From JBBSBL01 sp963735885 (lineage in GTDB: Bacteria > Actinomycetota > Thermoleophilia > Solirubrobacterales > Solirubrobacteraceae), in assembly GCA_963735885.1 (NCBI GenBank), contig CAVTMP010000008.1, positions 186,001 through 250,000 on the forward strand: DNA of 64,000 nucleotides. Reading direction: 5' to 3'. The position numbers and the translations under genes were made by a program. Below are positions 38,397 to 45,568 of the stretch, one piece after another. The notes beneath the pieces are model-generated. The model was not told the origin of the DNA, made no database searches, and was given only the letters and a program-made list of their open reading frames with translations. Position 1 is the stretch's first letter. Every line of letters begins with the position of its first letter.

Positions 38397-39340
38397 GTGG
38401 GAGGGCGCCGCCCGGGCGCCGCCGGGGACGGGGCGCCGGCCTCCTATCACGGCCGCCCCGTCCTAAAGGCGCCGGTGTGGACGTGGGAGGTGCCGGCGTA
38501 CTTCTTCGCCGGCGGCCTCGCCGGCGCGTCGGCCGGCCTCGCCTTCGCGGCGGGACACGCCGGGCACGACGTTCTCGCCCGTCGCACGTGGCCGGTCGCG
38601 CTCGGCGCGTTGTCGGCCAGCCCCGCCCTGCTGATCTCCGACCTCGGCCGGCCGGAGCGCTTCCTCAACATGCTGCGCCTGGTCAAGCCGACGTCCCCGA
38701 TGAGCGTCGGCTCGTGGATCCTCACCGCCGGCGGCGCGGCGACCGCCGCGGCGACGGTGCTCGACCGCACCGGCCGCCTGCCGCGCTTCGGCCCGGCGGC
38801 GCAGGGGGCGGCGGCGCTCTTCGGGCTGCCGCTGACGACCTACACCGCGGTGCTCGTCGCGAACACCGCGGTCCCCGCGTGGCACGAGGCGCGGCGGACC
38901 CTGCCCTTCGCCTTCGCCGCCGGCGCGGCGGCCTCCGCCGGGCGGCGCCGCGGCGATCGTCACGCCGGCCGCCGACGCGGCCCCCGCGCGGCGCCTCGGC
39001 GTGGCCGCCGCCGTGGCGGAGCTCGTGGCGACCGAGGCGATGGTGCGCGGACTCGGCGCTCACGGTGGGCGCGCCCTACCGCGAGGGAGCCGCGGGACGC
39101 CTCGCGCGGACCGCGCGGGCGCTCACGGCGGGGGGAGCGACGGCGCTCGCGCTCGCCGGGCGCCGGCGCGCGGGCGCCGCCGCCGGCGGCGCGCTGCTGC
39201 TCGGCGGCTCGCTGGCCATGCGCTGGTCGGTGATGGCGGCCGGGCGCCAGTCGGCCGCCGACCCGGCGGCGGTGGTCGGGCCGCAGCGGGCGCGGGCGCG
39301 AAGCCTCAGCCCCGGCCGGGCTCGCCGCCGCGGGCCTTGA
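38397..39340 (+). pseudogene. NrfD/PsrC-like membrane subunit with two +1 frameshifts
   Basis: The probable quinone-reducing membrane subunit of the formate dehydrogenase, about 313 residues after correction. WEVPAYFFAGGLAGASAG and LLISDLGRPERFLNMLRLVKPTSPMS, including the conserved loop, read in the first frame; LGVAAAVAELVATEAMVRGLG in the second; LTVGAPYREG to the end in the third. The switches fall near 38940 (GCCGGGCGGC) and near 39055, and each needs one base removed. All three segments are family-like, so the gene is either recently inactivated or carries consensus errors. GTG 38397 starts 10 nt after fdhB. The 3' end overlaps a convergent mscL relic. Confidence 0.75.
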
Positions 39341-39563
39341 GGATGTCGCGGATGTCGGCCAGCAGGTCCGCCTCGCTCTCGGGCTCCTCCTCGAGCGCGC
39401 CGCGTCGCCGCTGGATCGCGTTGACCGGCTTCACCACGAAGAAGAACACGGCCGCGGCGATCGAGACGAAGGCGATCAGCGCGTTGAGGAACGAGCCGTA
39501 GCGGAACACGGAGTCGTTGATCGTGAAGGTGAGGTTCGAGAAGTCGGCCTTGCCGGGCCGTCG
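39306..39563 (-). pseudogene. mscL: mscL 3' fragment (mechanosensitive channel, N-terminal half missing)
   Basis: The last about 85 codons of a large-conductance mechanosensitive channel are clear: GKADFSNLTFTINDSVFRYG, the second membrane helix NALIAFVSIAAAVFFFVVKPVNA, and the cytoplasmic helix ADLLADIRDILKARG. The first helix and pore-lining GNVVDLAV region are absent. Upstream of codon GKADF the DNA belongs to the promoter and start of the opposite PH-domain gene, so the gene was cut by a rearrangement rather than by a point mutation. It cannot form a channel as it stands. Confidence 0.85.
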
Positions 39564-39566
39564 CGC

Positions 39567-39572
39567 TACGCT
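39567..39572 (+). promoter_or_regulatory. -10 element, PH-domain gene
   Basis: TACGCT ends 6 nt before the GTG at 39579 with no Shine-Dalgarno; a leaderless start is predicted. It lies at the very edge of the mscL fragment. Confidence 0.55.
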
Positions 39573-39578
39573 GCCGCC

Positions 39579-40151
39579 GTGGAGCTCCACCCCGGCGAGA
39601 GGGTCGTGTTCGAGGGCCACCCGTCGTGGCGGTCGATCATGGCCTTCTACCTCAAGGGGCTCGTGGCGCTGGTCGCGGTGGCGGCCGTGGCCGCGCTCGT
39701 CACGGCGATCGGCGGCGGCGTGAACGTGCCGGTCGTGGTCCTCGCGGCGCTCGTCGCGTTCGGCGTCGTGGTCCTCGCCGGCTTCGTGATCCGGGTGACC
39801 ACGACGTACACGATCACCGACCAGCGGCTCCACATCCGCCGGGGGATCCTGGCCAAGCGGGAGCAGCAGACCCGTCTCGAGCGGGTGCAGAACGTCAACA
39901 CGGCGCAGTCCGCCGTCGACCGTCTCCTGCGCGTCGGCCGGGTGGAGTTCGACACCGCGGGGTCCGACGACTTCGAGTTCGCCTTCGTCGGGGTCAACGA
40001 CCCGAGCGCCGTCGTCGCGGCGGTGGAACGCGCCCAGCGCGCGCAGGAGGCGACCGCCCACGGCGCCGCTCCGGGCGCTCCGGGTGCCGCGGCGGCCCCG
40101 ACGGGCGTGCCGCCGGCCGCACCCCCGCGGCCCTCCGGCGACGGCCTCTGA
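39579..40151 (+). CDS. Bacterial PH-domain (bPH2/YdbS-like) membrane protein
   Basis: A 190-residue protein of the YdbS/bPH2 type: N-terminal HPGERVVFEGHPSW, two membrane helices (about 25-70), then the pleckstrin-homology-like domain with TTYTITDQRLHIRRGIL, QQTRLERVQNVNTAQSAVDRLLRVG and DTAGSDDFEFAFVGV. A Pro/Ala-rich tail follows. Members are membrane-associated; function is not established. The GTG start fits the leaderless pattern. It begins right at the break point of the truncated mscL gene, so this junction is probably a rearrangement boundary. Confidence 0.85.
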   Translation: MELHPGERVVFEGHPSWRSIMAFYLKGLVALVAVAAVAALVTAIGGGVNVPVVVLAALVAFGVVVLAGFVIRVTTTYTITDQRLHIRRGILAKREQQTRLERVQNVNTAQSAVDRLLRVGRVEFDTAGSDDFEFAFVGVNDPSAVVAAVERAQRAQEATAHGAAPGAPGAAAAPTGVPPAAPPRPSGDGL

Positions 40152-40202
40152 GATGCCCGATCCCATGACCGCGCGCACGGCCGCGGGGTCGCCCGGCTAG
40201 GC

Positions 40203-41756
40203 GTGCCGGGTCGCACCTCCCCCCTGCTCGCGGAGCTCCGGCGCCGCGCCGGCGCGCGCCGGGCCGCGGTCGGCGGCGCTCCGCCGCCGGACCCCGGACT
40301 CTCGCGTCGCGAGGTCCTGGCCCGCGCGGGTGCGCTCGGGGGCGCCGCGGTGCTGGCCGCCCCGGCGGCGACCATCGCCCGTCGCGCGACGGCCCACGAC
40401 GCCCGCGTCGTGGTCGTCGGCGCGGGCCTCGCCGGCCTCGCGTGCGCCCACCGCCTCGCGCGGCGCGGCGTCCACGTGACCGTGTTCGAGGCGCGCGAGA
40501 GGGTGGGCGGCCGGTGCTGGACCGCGCGCGGCTTCGCCGACGGGCAGGTCGCGGAGCACGGCGGCGAGTTCATCGACACGCGGCACGTGCACATCCGCCG
40601 CCTCGCGCGCGAGTTCGGCCTCCGCCTCGAGGATCGCTTCGCCGCGGAGGACGCGCGGCCGAGCGAGCACAGCGTGCTCTGGCTCGACGGCGCGGTGCGC
40701 GACAGCGCCGCGATCCACCGGCCGTTCGCCGGCCTGCTCGCGCGCCTCGAGGCCGAGGCGAAGCGCATCGGCGACTACCGCGCCGGCCGGGCCGGGCGGG
40801 CGGCGCGCGCGTTCGACGAGATGACGGTCGCCGACTGGCTCGACGCGCACGTCCCGGGCGGCTCCCGATCGCTGCTCGGGCAGGCGATCGGCTCGACACA
40901 GGTGAGCTTCTTCGGGCTCGACGTCGATCGCCTGAGCGCGATCAACCTCATCGAGGCGTTCGTCGTGCCGTACGAGGGTGCTGACGAGCGCTACCAGCTG
41001 CGCGGCGGCAACGACGTGATCCCCGCCCGCCTCGCCGCCGGACTGCCGCGCGGCAGCGTGCGGCTCGGCGCCCCGCTGCTCGCGCTGCGCCGCCGCGGCG
41101 ACGCCTACGGCCTTCGCTTCCGCGGCGTGCGCGGCGAGGTGCGCGCCGACCGCGTCGTCCTCGCCCTGCCGTTCACCGCGCTGCGTCGCGTCGACCTCGC
41201 CGGCGCGGGGCTGAGCACGGGGCGCCTGCGCGCGATCCGCGAGCTCGGCATGGGAACGAACGCCAAGCTGCTGGTGCAGTTCCGCGACCGACCCGGCACC
41301 TACGGCGGCTGGAACGGCGACCTCTCGAGCGACGACCCCGTCGGGTCGGCGTGGGAGAGCTCCCTGACCCAGCCCGGCCGCTCCGGGCTGGTCACCGTCT
41401 TCACCGGCGGGCGCGCCGGCACGCGCTACCCCGCCGCGCGCGCCCACGCGCGGGCTCCGGCCGGCGTCGTCGCCGCGGAGCTCCGCCGGCTCGAGCGCTT
41501 CGCGCCCGGCGCGCGCGAGGGCTACAACGGCCGGGCCTGGCTCGACTCGTGGGTGGACGACCCGTGGGCCCGCGGCTCCTACGCGGCGTTCCTCCCCGGT
41601 CAGTACACCCGCTGGTGGGGATCGCTCGGCCGGCGCGAGGGCCGCCTGCACTTCGCGGGCGAGCACACCTCGACCCACAGCCAGGGCTACCTCAACGGCG
41701 GGGTGGAGAGCGGCGAGCGTGCGGCCCGCGAGGTGCTGCGGGCCCTCGGGCGCTGA
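40203..41756 (+). CDS. Tat-exported flavin amine oxidase
   Basis: A 517-residue flavoprotein of the monoamine-oxidase family. A twin-arginine signal (SRREVLARAGALGGAAVLAAP, residues about 33-55) predicts export with FAD already bound. The FAD-binding motif VVVGAGLAGLACAHRLARRG, EARERVGGRCWT, and the C-terminal FAGEHTSTHSQGYLNGGVESG are intact. It would oxidise amines and release aldehyde, ammonia and peroxide; the substrate is unknown. The start GTG 40203 gives 30 residues before the RR motif, somewhat long; a later start is possible. It is distinct from the amine oxidase/Nudix fusion at 1258. Confidence 0.87.
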   Translation: MPGRTSPLLAELRRRAGARRAAVGGAPPPDPGLSRREVLARAGALGGAAVLAAPAATIARRATAHDARVVVVGAGLAGLACAHRLARRGVHVTVFEARERVGGRCWTARGFADGQVAEHGGEFIDTRHVHIRRLAREFGLRLEDRFAAEDARPSEHSVLWLDGAVRDSAAIHRPFAGLLARLEAEAKRIGDYRAGRAGRAARAFDEMTVADWLDAHVPGGSRSLLGQAIGSTQVSFFGLDVDRLSAINLIEAFVVPYEGADERYQLRGGNDVIPARLAAGLPRGSVRLGAPLLALRRRGDAYGLRFRGVRGEVRADRVVLALPFTALRRVDLAGAGLSTGRLRAIRELGMGTNAKLLVQFRDRPGTYGGWNGDLSSDDPVGSAWESSLTQPGRSGLVTVFTGGRAGTRYPAARAHARAPAGVVAAELRRLERFAPGAREGYNGRAWLDSWVDDPWARGSYAAFLPGQYTRWWGSLGRREGRLHFAGEHTSTHSQGYLNGGVESGERAAREVLRALGR

Positions 41757-41805
41757 GCGCCGGAGGCTCGGCGGGCTCGGGCGCCAAGCGTCGAGGGCCG
41801 GAGTC

Positions 41806-43548
41806 TCAGCGGCGCTTCGTCGCGGGTCGGCGACGCGCCCGGTGCTTCGCCCGCACTCGCGGCTTGCTCACGGTGAACCGCACCGTGGCGGTCCGCGAGC
41901 GGTTGCCGGCCGCGTCGGTGGCCACGAGCGCCAGGCGGTAGCGGCCCGGCTTGACCCCTCGCAGGCCGACGCGGACCGTGGAGCGCCCGCGCCTGGCCGA
42001 GAGCGCGACGCGCTTGACCCGCCGCGCGAGCGTGCAGCGTCGCCCGCGGCGCGCGCGCGTGCGGCAGCGCCGGCCGACCCGGCGGCCACGCACGCTCCCG
42101 ATGACGCTGCCGCTCAGCCGCGCGGCCTCGGAGAGCGAGACCCGCAGCGAGAGCCCTCGCGCGGCGCTCGCCGCGCGCGCGGCGAGCGCGATCCGCAGGA
42201 TCGGCCGGGTGCGATCGCGCACCGGGGCGGGCGGACAGGTGAACCCGTGCACCTCGAAGGCGCCCCGGTCGAGCCGCCCGCCCGGGCACGCCGTCACCGC
42301 CGCGGCGGCCACGCGGCCCTGACCCTCGAGGTCGGTGGCCGACTGCCCGGGCGCGAGGCCGGCGGGGTCTCCGCTGTCGATCGCCGGCGATCCCGCGCGC
42401 AGGTGGTAGTCCCAGCCGCCGGCGGCGGTCTCACCGGCGGTGAGCGACTCCGGCTGGGTCGTGGTGTTCCCGGCCACCCCGGCGGTGCAGCCGACGCCGT
42501 TCGCCCGGCCGAGCGAGGGTGCCGGCACGTCGGTGTAGGCGCAGGCGATCGTGGGTGCGCCGACGTCGCCGGCCTTGATGATCCCGGGCGCGTCGAACAG
42601 CAGCGAGCTGTACACCGCCACCCGTGGCGACCCGCCCTTCGTCACCGCGATCCGCACGGCGTCGTGGCCCGCGACGGTGTCGTCGAGACCGGGGTCGAGC
42701 GTGTCGATCGTGGTGTTGCGCACCGTCACGGTCTCGTTGGCCGCCTGCGTGCCCTCGGTCACCGCCACGCCGGCGGCGCCCCCGGTGAGCAGCAGCGAGT
42801 CGAGCGTGACCGCCGCGGCCGGCGCGAGGTCGGAGTGCACCTCGACGAGCGCGCCGTCCCCGGAGGGCGGCGCCGTGACCCGGTCGCGTACGACGGCGGC
42901 GCCGGCGCCCAGGCGGACGACGCCGGTGCTCGGTCCGACCGTGTTGCGCAGGGTGCTGTCGGCGATGGTCAACACCGGGCTGTCGTCGCGCTGCAGCAGC
43001 GCGGGGTCGTCCGCGGCCTGGGCCTCCAGATCGCCCCCGAGCACGGTGACGCCGGGTGCGGCGACGACCACCGCCGCCGAACCGCTCGGGCGGGCGACCG
43101 CGCGCAGGTTGCGAAGCGTCGAGCCGAAGCCCGCGACCTGGATCGCGGGCGCGTTGCCCGACTTCGACTCCACCTCGACCCCTTCGACCACGACCCGCGC
43201 CTGGCCGATCGTCACGACGCCGCCGGAGCCGCCGCCCGACTGGGTGATCTTCGGCCGGGTGGCCGCCCCGACCCCGGTGAGCAGGAGGCCGTCGAGGCGA
43301 GGGTCGCCCGCGATCGCCGGGTTCTCGGTGTAGGTCCCGGCCGCGAGGTGGATCGCGTGCGGCCCGGCGGCGCTCGCCTTGGCCCGGGCGATCGCCCCGG
43401 CGATCGTCTTGCACGGGGCGGCCGGGCTCGTACACGGGTTCGCGTCGCTCGCGCCGGTCTTCGCGGCGTAGAAGTCCGCGGCCGGCGCGCCCGCCGGGAG
43501 CAGGGCGGATCCGGCCAGGGCGAGACAGGCGGCGACCGCGGCGCGCAT
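41806..43548 (-). CDS. Secreted right-handed beta-helix protein, copy 1
   Basis: A 580-residue exported protein. The signal peptide ends near residue 23 (AGAPAADF). The next about 400 residues start with FYAAKTGASDANPCTSPAAPCKT, the entry motif of parallel beta-helix proteins, and contain periodic short strands; a closing SPAIDSGDP...DLEGQGR and DRGAFEVHGF follows. The C-terminal about 140 residues are an Arg-rich beta domain with a very basic end (RAKHRARRRPATKRR) that could bind wall polymers. It is a paralogue of the next gene. Polysaccharide binding or lyase activity is possible but no catalytic residues are recognised. The ATG is leaderless behind a good promoter. Confidence 0.75.
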   Translation of the reverse strand: MRAAVAACLALAGSALLPAGAPAADFYAAKTGASDANPCTSPAAPCKTIAGAIARAKASAAGPHAIHLAAGTYTENPAIAGDPRLDGLLLTGVGAATRPKITQSGGGSGGVVTIGQARVVVEGVEVESKSGNAPAIQVAGFGSTLRNLRAVARPSGSAAVVVAAPGVTVLGGDLEAQAADDPALLQRDDSPVLTIADSTLRNTVGPSTGVVRLGAGAAVVRDRVTAPPSGDGALVEVHSDLAPAAAVTLDSLLLTGGAAGVAVTEGTQAANETVTVRNTTIDTLDPGLDDTVAGHDAVRIAVTKGGSPRVAVYSSLLFDAPGIIKAGDVGAPTIACAYTDVPAPSLGRANGVGCTAGVAGNTTTQPESLTAGETAAGGWDYHLRAGSPAIDSGDPAGLAPGQSATDLEGQGRVAAAAVTACPGGRLDRGAFEVHGFTCPPAPVRDRTRPILRIALAARAASAARGLSLRVSLSEAARLSGSVIGSVRGRRVGRRCRTRARRGRRCTLARRVKRVALSARRGRSTVRVGLRGVKPGRYRLALVATDAAGNRSRTATVRFTVSKPRVRAKHRARRRPATKRR

Positions 43549-43556
43549 GACCGGCG

Positions 43557-43585
43557 ACGGTAGGAGGCGCGACGGCGCGTGACAA
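43557..43585 (-). promoter_or_regulatory. Promoter of beta-helix copy 1
   Basis: On the minus strand: TTGTCA (43580-43585), a 17-nt spacer and TACCGT (43557-43562), then 8 nt to the ATG. This is the best -35/-10 pair in the window and predicts a leaderless mRNA. Confidence 0.7.
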
Positions 43586-43613
43586 CACGACTGGACGGAC
43601 GGGCGAACCATGC

Positions 43614-45413
43614 TCAGCGTCGGCGACCGCGAGCGCGAACGACGACGAAGTCCAGCCGCACCGGCCGGGAGCGGTTGCCCGCGTCGTCCTCGGCGACGAG
43701 GGTGAGCCGGTAGCGGCCGGGGACCAGGCGGCGGGTGCCGAGGGGCGCGCGGGCCGGGCCGGCTCCGGCGGCGAAGTACACCCCGCCGGCCCACCGCGCC
43801 CGGACGCAGCGGCGTCCCCGGCGCGCGCCGGGCCGGCACGCCCGGCCCACGCGACGCCCGGCCTCGCGGCGGGTCACGCGCCCCGTGACGCGGGCCGACT
43901 CCGACAGCCGAACCCGGATCGTCCCGATGCCCCCGCGGCGCAGGCGGCGTGCGGCGAGTCGCGCGCGGAACCAGGGCGCCACGCGATCCTCGGGCGCGGT
44001 GCCCTGCGGGTCCTCGCCGCCCCCGGCGCCGCCGCCCGGGTCGGCGGGCGGCGTGCCCGCGCCCGGCCCGCCTCCGGGGTCGGCGCACGAGAAGCCGTGG
44101 AACTCGTAGGCGCCCCGGTCGAGCCGCCCGGACGGACACGTCGCACCGCCGCCGGCGAGGATCCGGGCGAAGCCCTCCAGGTCCGCCGTCGACTGATCCG
44201 CCGCGAGACCGGCGGGATCGGCCGAGTCGATGGCGGGCGAGGCCGGGCGCAGGCGATGGTCCCAGGCGACCCCGGGCACCCCGCCGAGGAAGAGCGCGAC
44301 CGGCGCCGAGCTCGTGTTGCCGGACGTCCCCGCGTCGCAGGACACGCCGGCGGCCCGCGCCGCCGCCGGGGCCGGCACGTCCGAGTAGCGGCAGTCGATC
44401 GACGGCGTGCCGGTGCCGACCGTCCCGGGCGGGTCGACCAGGATCCCGTTCGTCGCGGTCACCGTCGGCGCGCTTCCCCCGTCGACGAGGGTGATCCGGA
44501 TGGCGTCACCGCCGGCCGGCCCGTCATCGACGCCGGGCGCGCCGGCGTCCAGCGTGCTGTTGCGGACGAGGACCCGCTGCCCGGCGGGCACGCCGGCGCG
44601 GTCGGCGATCCCCACCGCGGCGCTGCCGCCGAGCAGCAGCGAGCTGTCGAAGATCACCGTGTGCGTCGGGGTCGCCGAGCTCAGCGCGACGGCCGGCCGC
44701 GGGGACGCGGACGGGGCGAGGACCTGCGAGCGCCGGAGCTCGGCGGCGGCCGCGAGGACCGCGCCGGGCACCGTCGGCGCGACTGTCGCCGACTGCCGCA
44801 GGGTCGAGTCGGCCACGGCGAGCCCGGTCGCCGCCTCGTCGGCCAGGAGCGCGGGCGCACCGGCCACCCGCGACTCCAGATCGGAGCGCGCGACGGTCAC
44901 GGCGGGGGCGCGGACCTCGAGCGCCGGGCCGCCCTGGGTCACGAGCCCCTGGCGGGTGAGGACGTGCACCCCGCGCAGCACGGTCCCACCGGGTCCCGAG
45001 ATCGCGATCGCGGCCCGGTCGTCCGCCGAGGCCTCGACGTCGAGGGCGTCGAGCGTGACGTCGCGGGCGGCGATCGCCATCACCGCGCGCGGCTGCCCGG
45101 TGTCCTGGGCGACGATCGCCCGGCCGCCCGCCCCGGCGCTCGTCACGGTGAGTCCGTCGAGGTTGGGATCCGCGGGGATCGCGGGGCTGTCGACGAAGGT
45201 GCCCGCGGCCACGCGGACGAGATGCGGCCCGGTGCCGGCCGCGCGGGCCCGGGCGACGGCGCCGGACAGCGTGGCGCACGCCTTCACGCCGACGTCCGTG
45301 CACGCGCCCGCGTCCGACCCAGCCGGGTCGACGAAGAACGTCGCCCCGATGGCGGCATCGGGGACCACGCCGAGGGCAATCAGCGCGGCCGGCAGGGCGA
45401 GCGCGTGGCGCAT
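43614..45413 (-). CDS. Secreted right-handed beta-helix protein, copy 2
   Basis: A 599-residue exported paralogue of the neighbouring gene with the same plan: signal peptide, FFVDPAGSDAGACTD entry, beta-helix core, SPAIDSADPAGLA and DRGAYEFHGF closure, then a Gly/Pro linker (about residues 430-460) and an Arg-rich C-terminal beta domain with DDAGNRSRPV. The C-terminal pattern of the two is the same (DxAGNRSR), indicating tandem duplication followed by strong divergence. ATG 45413 is chosen because it starts a good signal peptide; an in-frame ATG lies seven codons upstream. Function unknown; a surface or matrix protein is likely. Confidence 0.75.
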   Translation of the reverse strand: MRHALALPAALIALGVVPDAAIGATFFVDPAGSDAGACTDVGVKACATLSGAVARARAAGTGPHLVRVAAGTFVDSPAIPADPNLDGLTVTSAGAGGRAIVAQDTGQPRAVMAIAARDVTLDALDVEASADDRAAIAISGPGGTVLRGVHVLTRQGLVTQGGPALEVRAPAVTVARSDLESRVAGAPALLADEAATGLAVADSTLRQSATVAPTVPGAVLAAAAELRRSQVLAPSASPRPAVALSSATPTHTVIFDSSLLLGGSAAVGIADRAGVPAGQRVLVRNSTLDAGAPGVDDGPAGGDAIRITLVDGGSAPTVTATNGILVDPPGTVGTGTPSIDCRYSDVPAPAAARAAGVSCDAGTSGNTSSAPVALFLGGVPGVAWDHRLRPASPAIDSADPAGLAADQSTADLEGFARILAGGGATCPSGRLDRGAYEFHGFSCADPGGGPGAGTPPADPGGGAGGGEDPQGTAPEDRVAPWFRARLAARRLRRGGIGTIRVRLSESARVTGRVTRREAGRRVGRACRPGARRGRRCVRARWAGGVYFAAGAGPARAPLGTRRLVPGRYRLTLVAEDDAGNRSRPVRLDFVVVRARGRRR

Positions 45414-45568
45414 GGGGGGCCTCGACGCTCCCATCGGTCGCGTCCCGGCCGGCCGCGAGCCATTTCCCCTGCAAACGACGAACGTTCGACACCGCGAGCG
45501 CCGACGCGGCGCACGCACCGCGTGGCACGGGTTAGGCTGGCGCCGTCTCGAACGGACGAGGAGGAGAC
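45414..45568. promoter_or_regulatory. Divergent intergenic region with palindrome
   Basis: The 155-bp gap between beta-helix copy 2 and the esterase gene holds a plus-strand -10 TAGGCT (45533-45538) and a 10-bp palindrome CGAACGTTCG (45479-45488). The palindrome resembles half-sites of actinobacterial LexA boxes but lacks the 4-nt centre, so I do not call it one. Confidence 0.4.

Noticed and set aside
45479..45488. CGAACGTTCG considered as a LexA/SOS box
   Set aside because: Actinobacterial LexA sites have four bases between the CGAAC and GTTCG halves; here the halves touch, and the neighbours are not SOS genes.
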